Assembly: GCA_963580285.1 (NCBI GenBank)
Contig: OY757021.1
Span: forward strand, 92,615,221-92,679,220
Direction of reading: 5' to 3'
DNA: 64,000 bases
Origin: Lucinisca nassula
Taxonomy: Eukaryota; Mollusca; Bivalvia; Lucinida; Lucinidae
Both the position numbers and the translations under genes were made by a program. The notes beneath the pieces were generated by a model, which was given only the letters and a program-made list of their open reading frames with translations, was not told the origin of the DNA and searched no databases. Positions 41,101-53,139 of the stretch are shown piece after piece (position 1 is the stretch's first letter; each line of letters begins with the position of its first letter).

Positions 41101-43891
41101 AGTTATTGCCCTTTGAAATTTTTTTAATAAAATCTTGTCAGCAAGATATCTCAAAAACTATTGGAGCTAGAACCTTGAAAGTTGGTGAATAGATTGGTGG
41201 TGATGAGTAGATGAACTGATTAACTTTTGACAATATTACGAAAAATACTTTGTGAGTTATGGCCCTTTGTCATTTTGGTAATTTGTGCCATTGATCTGTA
41301 TGGTAAAAGTGATGCATAGCATAATTTTAGAACCGTGTATGCTAGGGTTTTGAAATTTCATATATGGATTCCTCATGGAAAATTAGCTGACGCGTATTTT
41401 TTTTCTCCTCCGGATTATGCCCCTTTCAAGAGTTATTGCCCTTTGAAATTTTTTTAATAAAATCTTGTCAGCAAGATATACCTAGAAACTTGAAATTTGG
41501 TACAAACAACATGCATAACTAGTTGTATTGTGGGAAAGAAAATTGGGGCTGTGGGGCCAGGTTCTTTAGAGTTATTCCCCTTTGTTATATTTGCTACTGA
41601 GATGTGCATTTTGTGACTTACCTTAAATTTTGTGTCAAAGATTTCTCAAGATCTACTGTACCTAGAAACTTGAAATTTGGTACAAGCAACATGCATAACT
41701 AGTTGTATTGTGGGAAAGAAAATTGGGGCTGTGGGGCCAGGTTCTTTAGAGTTATTCCCCTTTGTTATATTTGCTACTGAGATGTGTATTTTGTGAGTTA
41801 CCTTAAATTTTGTGTCAAAGATTTCTCAGGAACTACTGTACCTAGAAACTTGAAATTTGGTACAAACAACATGCATAACTAGTTGTATTGTGGGAAAGAA
41901 AATTGGGGCTGTGGGGCCAGGTTCTTTAGAGTTATTCCCCTTTGTTATATTTTTTTTATAAAATTTTGTCAGCAAGATATCTCAAAAACTATTGGAGCTA
42001 GAGCCTTGAAAGTTGGTGAATAGATAGGTGGTGATGAGTAGATGAACTGATTAACTTTTGACAAAATTCCGAAAAATACTTTGTGAGTTATGGCCCTTTG
42101 TCATTTTGGTAACTTTAGAACCGTGTATGCTAGGGTTTTGAAATTTCATATATGGATTCCTCATGGAAAATTAGCCGACACGTATTTTTTTTCTCGTCCG
42201 GATTATGCTCCTTTCAAGAGTTATTGCCCTTTGAAATTTTTTTAATAAAATCTTGTCAGCAAGATATCTCAAAAACTATTGGAGCTAGAGCCTTGAAAGT
42301 TGGTGAATAGATTGGTGGTGATGAGTAGCTGAACTGATTAACTTTTGACAATATTACGAAAAATACTTTGTGAGTTATGGCCCTTTGTCATTTTGGTAAT
42401 TTGTGCCATTGATCTGTATGGTAAAAGTGATGCATAGCATAATTTTAGAACCGTGTATGCTAGGGTTTTGAAATTTCATATATGGATTCCTCATGGAAAA
42501 TTAGCTGACGCGTATTTTTTTTCTCCTCCGGATTATGCCCCTTTCAAGAGTTATTGCCCTTTGAAATTTTTTTAATAAAATCTTGTCAGCAAGATATCTC
42601 GAAAATTATTGGAGCTAGAGCCTTGAAAGTTGGTGAATAGATTGGTGGTGATGAGTAGATGAACTGATTAACTTTTGACAACATTCCGAAAAATACTTTG
42701 TGAGTTATGGCCCTTTGTCATTTTGGTAATTTGTGCCATTGATCTGTATGGTAAAAGTGATGCATAGCATAACTTTAGAACCGTGTATGCTAGGGTTTTG
42801 AAATTTCATATATGGATTCCTCATGGAAAATTAGCTGACCCTTATTTTTTTTTCTCGTCAGGATTATGCCCCTTTCATGAGTTATTGCTCTAAGAATTTT
42901 TTTTTTATAAAATTTTGTCAGCAAGATATCTCAAAAACTATTGGAGCTAGAGCCTTGAAAGTTGGTGAATAGATTGGTGGTGATGAGTAGATGAACTGAT
43001 TAACTTTTGACAAAATTCCGAAAAATACTTTGTGAGTTATGGCCCTTTGTCATTTTGGTAATTTGTGCCATTGATCTGTATGGTAAAAGTGATGCATAGC
43101 ATAATTTTAGAACCGTGTATGCTAGAGTTTTGAAATTTCATATATGGATTCCTCATGGAAAATTAGCTGACGCGTATTTTTTTTCTTGTCCGGATTATGC
43201 TCCTTTCAAGAGTTATTGCCCTTTGAAATTTTTTTAATAAAATCTTGTCAGCAAGATATCTCAAAAACTATTGGAGCTAGAGCCTTGAAAGTTGGTGAAT
43301 AGATTGGTGGTGATGAGTAGATGAACTGATTAACTTTTTGAAAACATTCCGAAAAATACTTTGTGAGTTATGGCCCTTTGTCATTTTGGTTATTTGTGCC
43401 ATTGATCTGTATGGTAAAAGTGATGCATAGCATAACTTTAGAACCGTGTATGCTAGGGTTTTGAAATTTTTATATTTGCTACTGAGATGTGTATTTTGTG
43501 AGTTACCTTAAATTTTGTGTCAAAGATTTCTCAGGAACTACTGTACCTAGAAACTTGAAATTTGGTACAAACAACATGCGTAACTAGTTGTATTGTGGGA
43601 AAGAAATTTGGGGCTGTGGGGCCAGATTCTTTAGAGTTTGGAAGAGAAATAGCCTTTGTTCTAAAAAGACTAAACAGACAACTTGTGATACTGACATTTC
43701 AAACATCTGTTCAAGATCTCATTAGTTATCAGGTGAGTTATTTAGATGTAATGGTATTCTCCTTACTTTTGCAAGATTAATTCTGTGTTCATAATAGGTT
43801 TTTGTCAAACTTGATGGCTTTGAATTGCCAGAAAGTTACCGATGGCTTTGGCCGGGGGTATTAGTGAGCATATGCTCACTTGATAGTCTAG
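38185..43891 (+). mobile_element. Helentron-like element HL-F with higher-order tandem array (5.7 kb)
   Basis: 5' hairpin TATACCCCCGGCATACGG...; near the 3' end the inverted motif GGCCGGGGGTATT, then the hairpin GTGAGCATATGCTCAC and TAGTCTAG before TT. The interior mixes two monomer types (ACCTAGAAACTTGAAATTTGG and AAAACTATTGGAGCTAGAGCC). These build a higher-order unit of 1118 bp that appears twice almost identically (about 40361 and 41479). The 5' end itself is repeated at 38502 and, partly, at 39138, so unequal exchange has been frequent. The small ORFs are not supported. Confidence 0.75.
43640..43845. other. Non-repetitive segment inside HL-F
   Basis: About 200 bp between the last tandem unit and the 3' end have no counterpart elsewhere in the array. 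A short open frame reads GREIAFVLKRLNRQLVILTF... and is followed by a donor-like CAGGTGAGTT at 43730. It could be the normal 3' unique part of HL-F or a captured fragment; no family recognised. Confidence 0.4.
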
Positions 43892-44127
43892 TTCCCTTTC
43901 TGTTACCACTTGATATGAAATCAGTCCGTAATGTTGCAAAAACAAAGCGTGACATGGATTATTCAGTTATGCAAGTGACTGCACTTTATCCGAAGCAAAA
44001 ATTACTTGAGGTGGGTAACTGAAGGTCTATGATGTGCAGGATGTAAATGTTTGAAGATTAACCCACTCCGAAATTGGTTATTGGCAAACCAGGCAGGCCC
44101 AGGTCAGACACCACAAAGTGCGGTTAC

Positions 44128-44272
44128 TGGTCAGCTTTGGTGCAGTGGTAGCGCATCAGATTTGTGATCGAGAGGTTGCGGGTTCGAGCCTCACGCTGAC
44201 CGAAGTGTTGTGGCCTTGAGCAAGGCACTTCATCCACATTGCTTAAAAAAAAAAAACTACTGGTTACCACCC
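44128..44272 (+). repeat. tRNA-derived SINE (family T2)
   Basis: tRNA-like head GTCAGCTTTGGTGCAGTGGT ... GGGTTCGAGCCTCACGCTGAC, with good A and B boxes and pairing acceptor ends. It is followed by 'CCTTGAGCAAGGCACTTCAT', a conserved SINE body motif seen in many marine invertebrates, and an A-run. Confidence 0.8.
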
Positions 44273-44429
44273 AGGAAATCCTGTTCATAATGCTCAGATG
44301 TGAGCGAGTAGCAGAAATAGGAGGAAAAAAAAGGACCTACACTGTTTGCAAAAAATTCAGCCAAATAAGTTTTAAGGATAACACAACCTGACACTCCTAA
44401 ATTTGAAAAAAGGGACTCCAGCTGTATTA

Positions 44430-44651
44430 ACCCATTGCATGCGGGGAAACCCCTAAAGGGGTACCTTGGCAAACAGTGCAGGTCTAGATCAGATACTGTA
44501 GAATGCGGTGTCTGATCAGGGTCTGCTCTATTTGCTAACAGAACTAGAATAAAAATGAAAAAAAAAAAATAGGTCAGATACCTCTTATATGACAAATTGA
44601 CTTGTCCAACATATAGAAATGGAAGAGTCCACAAGTATACAATGGGTTAAT
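44430..44651. mobile_element. Palindrome-core MITE, family P7
   Basis: TTAACCCATTGCATG ... ATACAATGGGTTAA ends with a palindromic core AGATCAGATACTGTAGAATGCGGTGTCTGATC. Copy at 60670-60861; half copy at 23635-23735. Confidence 0.7.
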
Positions 44652-44771
44652 AGGGGGGAAGATTCCACTCAGTGCAAATGGAACAAAAATAGTTCACTTG
44701 ATTTATCAGTTTGTGTAGGAGAAATTATAAATAGCACTGGCTTTTTTAGCAAATAAATCTTCCTCTGAATA

Positions 44772-45225
44772 TAGACTACACGGACACCGTAAGAACCTGC
44801 TGTTATTCTCCTAAAACTTTTACAAATTTGTTTCACAATCCATCGAGGAGTCCAAAAGGTGCAGACGGAATGGCAAACAGTGAAGACCCTGATCAGACTG
44901 TTCCTTTAGGAGCAGTCTGATCTGGGTCCGCACTGTTTGCTTAGGCCTGTCTGTCACAGTACTTAGGATCATTATGGTAAGAAGAAAGGTCAAATGTTAG
45001 AGACTCATTCATTTTAACCCTTCTCTTGCTGAATATTCAATTTAGCCACACCCATTTCTTGCTCTGAACCAATCAAATTACTTGATGTAATTTATTACTA
45101 CAAATTCATAAACTAAAAGCCAAACAGTGTAGATCCTGATCAGATGGCTTCTTCAGAAGCCATCTGATCTGGATCTACACTGTTTCCAAAGATAGGGGTT
45201 GTCGTGAACAGCATGATAAGAGTTA
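44772..45225. mobile_element. MITEs: P2 (44772-44972) and P1 (45014-45225)
   Basis: P2 has TTCTCCTAAAACTTTTACAA and the palindromic core CTGATCAGACTGTTCC.TTAGGAGCAGTCTGATC. P1 has the full inverted ends. The interval 45226-45597 holds nothing recognisable. Confidence 0.75.
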
Positions 45226-45597
45226 ATGCTTCATTACTCTTGAAAAGCTGAGTGCTTTATCTGCCTGACAGAAAGTCAGCAGAGTCTCGGAGACAGCTGA
45301 AATTGAATTGTATTAACCTTTAAAGTGTTAATCCTATCAGCAGATTACTTTTCCATTCTTCTTATTTTCCAGAAAAAAAAAAACAACAAAAAACAAAAGC
45401 TTGTAACAAAGCTCCATGGCAAAGCTTTTTCCATGGCTTGCTGTCCATCATCCCTTGTTAGCTTTTCACATTTTCGATATCTCCTCCAAAACCGCAAGTC
45501 AGATTGAGTTGAAAATCATTTGGTTCCGACATCCAAGATGGCCCTCATCTTGAAATTCTTCAAACAGCAGCTCCTCCTGACCCAAAGGTCGGATCAA

Positions 45598-45902
45598 TCG
45601 CCCCCGCCCATCGGGGCTTGAAGAAATAGATGGGCTGCATGATGCTTCCACGCAGAGCTGAAACCGACCCGCACACGAGTACTGGTAAACCGCTTAGAGG
45701 ATCTAAGCTGCCCAGGCAAAGCGGTGCAAGTCGGCCCGTCCATGCTTATAAACCCTATTGGTTTCATTGGGCGGCAGGGATTGAGATGTCATTTCATCTC
45801 AATGTCGGGTAAAAGTCCCACAAAATTGGAAGCAACGTCTCCAAAATGACCTTTACAGTGTTGACGGGGACGTTAAACCTCAAATCAAACAAACAAACAA
45901 AG
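45598..45902 (+). repeat. Family S SINE-like repeat, reference copy
   Basis: Starts CGCCCCCGCCCATCGGGGC and ends GGGGACGTTAAACCTC then (CAAA)n. Well preserved; useful as the consensus for the others (10018, 11754, 19988, 22483, 24410, 46420, 49015, 52265, 53766, 58527, 63128). Confidence 0.85.
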
Positions 45903-46086
45903 GTGGGATCAAGCTTAAACTTGATGGGAGGCTTAGGCGGTGTTCAAAGTGTTTGTGAATGGCCCATTTTGTCGCCCCTGCTTTAAGCATGGCGCGATAT
46001 AGGAGTCTGGTTTTCTGTCTGTTCGTTCATTTGTCAACCCTTCAACATGTATGACAACCCTAACTTTCACCATAATGTTCAAGTCC

Positions 46087-46331
46087 AGGGGCCAGTTGTT
46101 CAAAACTAACGACGTCGTTAGTTAACGTATCGTTAAAACATTGATCATTAAAAATGGCAAATATGCTGAAATTTTTGCTGAAAAAATGTGAGCAGCTTTT
46201 GCGGATGCAAAAGCTGCTCACATTTTTTCAGCAAACATACCAAAATTTACAATATTGTACTTGCTAGAAGAGTTAACAATATGACCACTAACGAGCTTGT
46301 TAAGCTAACAATGCTTTGAACAACTGGCCCC
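46087..46331. mobile_element. MITE, family P5, in HL-J unit
   Basis: Inverted ends GGGGCCAGTTGTTCAAA / TTTGAACAACTGGCCCC. The centre is a hairpin TGTGAGCAGCTTTTGC with its complement. The split unit reads on across it (AATGTTCAAGTCC | TTCTCAAGAACTA). Confidence 0.8.
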
Positions 46332-46419
46332 AGTTCTCAAGAACTATAAGAGCTTCATTAATGATACTTGGTCCAATCTTGCATTTACGGGTGTCAGCTT
46401 TAATGCAAATACATGTATT

Positions 46420-46732
46420 CCATCGGCCCCTCCCCACCGGGGCTTGTAGAAATAGATTGGCAGCATGATGCTTCCATGCAGAGCTGAAACCTTCTTTTCA
46501 CAATTACTGGTAAACCGCTTACAGGATCTAAGCTTGCCCACCCAGGCAAAGCGATGCAAGTCGGACCATCCATGCTTATAAGCCCTATTGGTTTCATTTG
46601 GCGACAGGGCTTGATATGTCATTTCATCTCAGTGTCAGGTAAAAGTCCCACAAAATTAGAAGTAGCATCTCCAAAATGACCTACACAGTGTTAACAGGGA
46701 CATTAAACCTTATATCAATCATTCAATCAAAA
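46420..46732 (+). repeat. Family S SINE-like repeat
   Basis: Full-length but diverged copy. A tail fragment of another copy lies at about 46785-46832. Confidence 0.8.
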
Positions 46733-47104
46733 CATGTATTCCCTATTAGACCTTAACATATATTTCATGATTCACTGACTGCGAAAAAGTGTTGACTGGG
46801 ATGTTAAACACCAATTCAAACAAACAAAAAACTGACTGCGAAATATTGCAACAACTTTTACCTTCATGTTATGTCCATTTCTAGGGAACCAACAGAGCTT
46901 TATAAATAATACTTGGCACAAACTTGCACTCAGGAATGGCAACTTCAATGTAAGCATCTATTTTTAGCATTGACCTATATTTCATTGGTCACTGACTTTG
47001 TGAACTATAGTGAGAACCCAAGCTTTTACCCTAATGTTCAAGTCCATTTCTCAAGAACTATAAGAGCTTCACATCAGGAAAACATGCCAATATAATTATG
47101 ACCC

Positions 47105-47300
47105 CCTGGAACACCACTTTTAAAACTGGGGTTTATAGGGGTAAACCTTATTTTTCTTATTTCTGCTCTAAAATATAACTTCTGGGTACTCGTTAGAACT
47201 GCCTCAATGAGGCGGTTCTAACGAGTACCCACAATCTATATTTTGAGCAGAAATAAGGAAATTTCATGATTTTTCAACTTAAAATGTTCATTTTTGGAGT
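47105..47300. mobile_element. Palindromic MITE, family P3
   Basis: Central palindrome AGAACTGCCTCAATGAGGCGGTTCT within longer arms GGGTACTCGTT.../...AACGAGTACCC. A partial copy lies at 47570-47650. Confidence 0.8.
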
Positions 47301-47970
47301 GGTGAAGATTTACAATGTATTTGTATAGGCGTGTTTTCATAATGCTACTCAGATACTTGGTACAAACTTACATTGAGGGACGGCAACTTTAATGCAAGTA
47401 TCCATATTGGACATTGACCTACATTTTATGGTTTACTTACTTTGTGCCCCAACAGATGTGACCTAACTTTTGGCAGAATTCTTGTTGATGATTAGAATGA
47501 AAGATCTTAGAGCACCGTGCTCTTATTATGGCAAATACGGCAAGTGGTATTCATAGTCCCAGATAAGGCACTGGTATTTTTCTCATTTGTGCACAAAGAC
47601 ATATGTTGTGGGTACTCATTAGAAGTGCCTAGCAAAAAGTACATTGTGGAGCATCAGTGAGGTGGTTCAAATAAGTTTTGTTGTTTGTATTGGAGTTTAA
47701 TGGCCCAGTCAACACTAATTTAGGTAATTTTGAGCTGGTCAGTTTACCTATCCACACTTTTCCTTGACAGGGTTGACAAGTACAGTGCACATTCTTTTGT
47801 CAGAAACGGACAGCTACCCTTTTTGAATCAGCGGAAGGGAGAGTTTGACCATTGAAAAGATTTCATGCTCAGTCTCCACGAAAGAATGTTGCCGACCCTA
47901 GCAGGTATCGAACCCCCATCCTCGCTTCTAATGAGTACCCACAACATACCTGTTAAGGAAATAAGAAAAA

Positions 47971-48732
47971 CTAGATCAGCAGTCGATGGTATACCATCGC
48001 AAATACCCGCTTTTTCTATGTATAACACTAATGACTATGTATTAGCTAGCCAAAACTACATGTAATTAAAAAAAAAAAGTTGCAAAGAACATTCTAACTG
48101 ATAAGCAAAGTTTAAAAAGTGTATCTCTTATAGTTTAGAAGATATGGCAAAGTCATACTTTTTGACCTTTGACCTTTGGGTTATGTTGAGGTCCACCAAC
48201 AGTATCCCAATTTATTCTATATTCCAACAGCCATCCAATAACCAAGTTTCAGAAGTTTAACTCTTATAGTTTAGAAGATATGGCAAAGTCATACTTTTTG
48301 ACCTTTGACCTTGGGGTCATGTTGAGGTCAAGGTCACACCAAAAGTATCCAAATTTATTCTATATTCCAAGGGCCATCCAATAATCAAAGTTTCAGAAGT
48401 GTAACTCCAATAGTTTAGAAGATATGGCAAAATCATACTTTTTGACCTCTGACCTTGGGGTCATATTGAGGTCGAGGTCACACCAGAAGTAGCCCAACAT
48501 ATTCTATATTCCAAGGACCTTCCAATAAGCAAAGTTTTAGAAGTGTAACACGAATAGTTTAGGAGATATTGCAAATCATACTATTTGACCTTTGACCTTG
48601 GGGCCATGTTGGGGTCAAGGTCACAAAAAAGTAGCCCACTGCCAGCTACATACCATGTACTATCCACATGCAAAGTTTCAAAAGTGTAACTTCAGTGGTT
48701 GCAGAGGAGATCCATTTACAAGAAACGTGACG

Positions 48733-48770
<38 letters not shown>

Positions 48771-48853
48771 TGGATGGACAGACGGACTGACGCCGGACTC
48801 AACTGTGGTACGAAAACAATATACCCGATTTTTCTTCGAAAAAGCGGGTATAA
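47971..48853 (-). mobile_element. Helentron-like element HL-G
   Basis: Minus orientation. The 5' end at about 48853 is ATACCCGCTTTTTCGAAG. The 3' end at 47971 has the inverted GCGGGTATTTGC, then the hairpin GCGATGGTATACCATCG and CTGATCTAG. There are four units of about 142 bp (TAGTTTAGAAGATATGGCAA) and a (CAGA)n tract at 48735-48768. Confidence 0.72.
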
Positions 48854-49014
48854 TATATTTGAATACTCCCTCTTACTTGAGGCTATAGAAACTACATAGA
48901 AACAAAATTCTGCCGAAGGCGAAAAGTCACCAACCATGTAATCTACGTCAAGGTCCAACATGGATACTTGCATAAAAGTTGCCATTCCTAGATGCAAGCT
49001 TGTACCAGTTATCA

Positions 49015-49318
49015 TTGCGGCCCCTGCCCATCAGGGCTTGAAGAAATAGATGGGCTGTATGATGTTTCCACGCAGAACTGAAACCGACCAGCAAGCGGGT
49101 ACTGGTAAACCGCTTAGATGATCTAAGCCTGCCCAGGCAAAGCGGTGGGAATTGGCCTGTCCATGCTTATAAACCCTATTGGTTTCATTGGGCAGCAGGG
49201 CTTGGGTTGTCATTTCATCTCAATGTGGGGTAAAAATCACACAAAATTGAAAGCAACGTCTCCAAAATGACTTTGACAGTGTTGACGGGGATGTTAAACC
49301 TCAAATCAAACAAACAAA
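49015..49318 (+). repeat. Family S SINE-like repeat
   Basis: Full copy with CAAA tail. Confidence 0.8.
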
Positions 49319-49682
49319 AACCAATTATCATTAATGAAGCTCTTATAGTTCTTGAGATATGAACTTGACCATGTTGGTGAATGCTAGGTTTGACACAATA
49401 ATTCACAAAGTCATTAAAGTTGCCATCTGTACCAAGTATCATCAATGAAGCTGTTATAGTTCTTGAGATTTAATAAACTTGACCGTTTGGATGAACGCTA
49501 GGGTAGAGTCAAATGTTCATAAAGTCAGTGGACCATGAAACGAGGTCAATGTCAAATATGGATGCTTCCTTTAAAGTTGCCATCCCTGGATTTATGTTTG
49601 TACCAAGTATCATTAATAGAGCTCTTATAGTTCTTGAGGTTTGGGTGAGTGTTAGGAAGGTTGCAAATGTTCATAAAGTCAG

Positions 49683-49906
49683 TGCGACGGGCCTCCGTGG
49701 CCTAGTGGATAAGAGCGCTGACTCTTAGTCATTAGGTCTCTCACCGCCGTGGGTTCGAGCCTCGCTCGGGCCACGTGTGAGACGCCAAGTTCTGCAACGG
49801 AAGGTCAGGTGGTTTTTCTCCGGGTACTCCGGTTTTCGCCCACCTCTGATTAACGATCGGCTCGATATGAGTGAAATAATCTTGAAAGGGCCGTAAAACC
49901 CAAACC

Positions 49907-49937
<31 letters not shown>
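49683..49937 (+). repeat. tRNA-derived SINE (family T1), well preserved
   Basis: tRNA-like head GGGCCTCCGTGGCCTAGTGG ... GGGTTCGAGCCTCGCTCG, body TCTCCGGGTACTCCGGTTTT, and an A-run of about 30 at 49907-49935. The long A tail suggests recent insertion. Confidence 0.85.
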
Positions 49938-50212
49938 AAGTCAGTGAACCATGAAAGGTTGGTCAAGGTTAAATATGGATGCTTGCATAAAAGTTGCCAT
50001 CCCTAGATACAAGATTGTACCGAGTACTATTAATAAAGCTGTTATAGGAGATAGGTCTTGAAACATAAACTTGGCCAGTTGGGTGAACTTTAGTGTGGTC
50101 GTAAATGTTGAGGGTTTGATGAACGGATGGACAGAAAATTAGAGTGCCATGCTAATAGCAGGGGCAACAAAGAACCACAATCGAAGAAGATGTCATCATA
50201 TAAAATTGTACT

Positions 50213-50357
50213 CAGCAGGCACACGTCGCTAGGGCAACATCAAATCAACGTCGGTAAAACATCACGACGTTGCACCGACGAAGATGTGACGTTGCATAAA
50301 CATCATGATGTTACTGTGACATTGATATGACGTCACAATTACGTTATGTGCCTGCAG
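50213..50357. mobile_element. Small CpG-rich MITE
   Basis: Ends GCAGGCACACGTC and TTATGTGCCTGC are inverted. The interior repeats CAACGTCG / ACGACGTTG motifs. Confidence 0.65.
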
Positions 50358-50691
50358 GGTACTCATTGAAGACTCAAATAATCCTACATAGCCTAAACAC
50401 ATCCTTCCTTCTCCACTTCTACTCATCACCATTATAATAAAGTGACCATACATTGTGCAGTGAAAACTCTGACCAGGCTGCAAGGATGTACAGGTCTATA
50501 GATCTGACTCTTCGTTGTGGGTATGTAATTTCTGGAGACTTGACACTTGACAAAGCTCAAATGATATTTCTCATTCTTGTAAGGAAACATAGAATGTAGA
50601 TTCTTATCAACAGTACCTCACTGAGACCAGTATAACGAGTACCCACAGTTTACTAGGGAATTAACTCAAACTTGCAGACAGCATTTGAAAA

Positions 50692-51818
50692 CTAGAGCAT
50701 GCAGTCGATGGCATACCATCACAAATCCCCATTCTTCTGGTAGAGCCAAATATAAAGCTGTTCTCGCATGTCCTCATCATCTAAGAAAGCCATGTACCAG
50801 ATCAATAGAGGCATTCACGATATCCTCAAACACTTTTTACAACATGGGGATAATGAATATATATGGTTTAGGGGTGGGGATCTGAACAATTTCTCAGATA
50901 TTAGACCTTTTATGAAGTGAAGTGGGTGGGGCATGCCCCTGGTACACCCGAGGGGACACCAAGGTTGTTGTCACTGAATGTGACTTATCATAATGGACAA
51001 GAATATATATGGTTTAGGGATGGGGATCTAAACAGTTTCTCTGATTTTAGGCCTTTTTTGAAGTGGAGGAGGACTGGGGCATGGCCCCGGTGCAAGGATG
51101 GTTTCACTGAATGCATCTTATCATAAGGAACAAGATGATGATGATGATGATTTCATGTTTAACGACGCGTCAACCCTCTTTGTGGGTCATAAGCGTCAAA
51201 CGGTTAATGGTTAAACGGCAAGAATAATTATGATGATATTAAAAGTAAAAAGTCAGAATGATAATGTATAAAAATCTGAAACAGTATAAGGAACAAGAAT
51301 GTATATATGGTTTAGGGGTGGGGATCTGAAAAGCTTTTGAGTTAACAGGCCTTCAATGAAGTGGAGGGGGTGGGGCATGGCCCCGGCACACCTTGGGGGA
51401 CCCCAAGGTTCGTGTTACTGAAAGTGTCTTATAAGGAACAAGAGTGTATATTGTTTAGGGATGGGCATCTGAATGGTTTCTGAAGTGGAGGGGTGGGGCA
51501 TGGCCGCAGTGCAACCCGGAGGTCACCCTAGTTGGCATCTCTAAATGTGTCTTATCATAAGGAACAAGAATATATATGGTTTAGGAGGTGGGTATCCGAA
51601 CAGTTTCTCAGATATTAGGCTGTTTTTAAAGTGGAGGGGGTGGGGCAAGTCCCTGATGCATCCAAATTTAATGCTGCTCTCACACATCCTCATCATGTGA
51701 GGAAGCTATATATCTGGTTGCATTCCGGCCAGTGGTTAAGGAGATGGGATGATGGACAGACAGACAGACAGGGAGGTGTTCACAATATCCCCAAACGCTT
51801 TTTCTTGAAGCATGGGTT
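50692..51818 (-). mobile_element. Mosaic Helentron-like element: B/G-type ends with A-type units
   Basis: The 3' end at 50692 (minus) reads GGGGATTTGTGATGG..CCATCGACTGCATGCTCTAG, like HL-B and HL-G. The interior from about 50870 to 51660 is the HL-A unit of about 145 bp in reverse complement (AAGGAACAAGAATATATATG, GGTGGGGCATG). A foreign segment with (ATG)n lies at 51134-51287. Confidence 0.65.
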
Positions 51819-51834
51819 AAAAAAAAAAAATCCA

Positions 51835-51925
51835 AGAAAATAAGGCTTGACATTCCATGTGAATCATCTTCGCAGATGATTCACATGGAATATCAAGCCT
51901 TATTTGTCCTTATTTTTTCTGACAA
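51835..51925. mobile_element. Palindromic MITE, family P4
   Basis: AAGGCTTGACATTCCATGTG and its complement with a GAATCATCTTCGCAGATGATTC centre. The interval 51926-52264 shows nothing else. Confidence 0.75.
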
Positions 51926-52264
51926 ATAAGAAAAAACAAATAGATTGCCTTCTGCCAAAGATAGCATTTTCTGCAGAACTGGCAAAAAATATTGAAACAT
52001 TGTACGACCAGAGTTTTATAGTATCTATGCCTCAAATAAATGATGCGGCTAAATTTCTGTCTACGATTTCCATTTTCAGAAACTACAAATTACTCAAGTG
52101 ATTACAAATAGCAGAAAACACGTCATTGGTTTATAAGGGCCAGCTCAAGAAAATTCCCCAGAAACACGATGTCGTCAGCTGAGACTAAAGCCATTCTGCT
52201 AGTATATGAGCCTGGGTACAGCATTTCCTACAATTTACATGTGTGCCCAGTGAAGTCTCAGATT

Positions 52265-52851
52265 AGCTTGAAGCGGGACTTGAAGAAATAAATGGGCTGC
52301 ATCATCACGTGAACAAGTCCGTGAAATAAAGACCCCACTAAACCCCACTTCATATAGAGAAAACTGGGGTTTACGGGGGTATCCATTATTTTTGTTATTT
52401 CTGCTCCAAGACATAGGTCATGGGTACTCATTAGAACCGCCTCAACGAGGCGGTTCTAACGAGCACCCACAACCTATGTTTTGAGCAGTTATAAGAAAAT
52501 TACCACGGATTTTCATCAGAATAGTAGCCATTTTTGAATGTGAAAAATACACTTTGTTGTACCGGTATGTTATCGTAATGTGATGCTTCCACGGAGAGCT
52601 GTAACCGACCGCACACGAGTACTGGTAAAATGCTTAGCGGATCTAAGCCTGCCCAGGCAAAGCAGTGCGAGTCAGCCCGTCCATGTTTATAAACCCTTTT
52701 GGTTTCATTGGGCGACAGGGCTTTAGATGTCATTTCATCTCGATGTAGGGTAAAAGTCCCACAAATTTGGAAGCAACGTCTCCAAAATGACCTATACTGT
52801 GTTGACGGGGATGTTTAACCTCAAATCAAACAAATAAACAAAGATCAGCCT
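52265..52851 (+). repeat. Family S copy split by a P3 MITE
   Basis: Family S sequence up to GGGCTGCAT (about 52300) resumes at GATGCTTCCACGG (52580). The insert of about 275 bp (52305-52577) contains AACCCCACTTCATATAGAG and the palindrome GAACCGCCTCAACGAGGCGGTTC. Confidence 0.75.
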
Positions 52852-53139
52852 GCACATCTGGGCAGTCTGATCAGAGTCTTTGTTGTGTGCTCGAAGGATA
52901 GCTTATGCAGCATGAGAAGTCTCTGGTCAGACTATTTGGATGCATAGGCTGATCGGATTATTTTATGGGCGCACGTAATTGGAAAGAAACACTGTGCCCC
53001 GGCTCATATATATTCTGATCAAAGCCTATGAACTGCTGATTACCTATTGGTGGCTTATGTAAATAGGAGGAGCTATGATAATACCACCCAGATTGTACAG
53101 GCTGATTTAACCCCAAAGAATGCCAATCACGACAAAAGT

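Larger units (their letters stand above)
45960..50170. mobile_element. Composite repeat region HL-J with many nested insertions
   Basis: Begins GTCGCCCCTGCTTTAAGCATG at about 45972. Units containing 'AAGTTGCCATCCCTAGAT' and 'AGAACTATAAGAGCTTC' recur at about 46040, 46895, 47350, 48930, 49370, 49560 and 49960. It ends near GTGCCATGCTAATAGCAGGGGC (50141). Nested inside are P5 (46087), S (46420, 49015), P3 (47105), HL-G (47971) and SINE T1 (49683). Probably one old Helentron-like element broken up by later insertions. Confidence 0.5.

Noticed and set aside
38185..43891. CRISPR-like or bacterial repeat array
   Set aside because: The units are long, contiguous and degenerate, with no spacers or cas genes. 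The context is animal intronic DNA.
43562..44022. Extra RIC8 exons inside HL-F
   Set aside because: The frames lack homology to Ric-8, the flanking RIC8 exons already join in phase, and the segment lies between the tandem units and the 3' end of a mobile element.
48700..48780. Coding potential of the ORFs with TDRQTDRQTD
   Set aside because: Translation of a (CAGA)n tract within HL-G.
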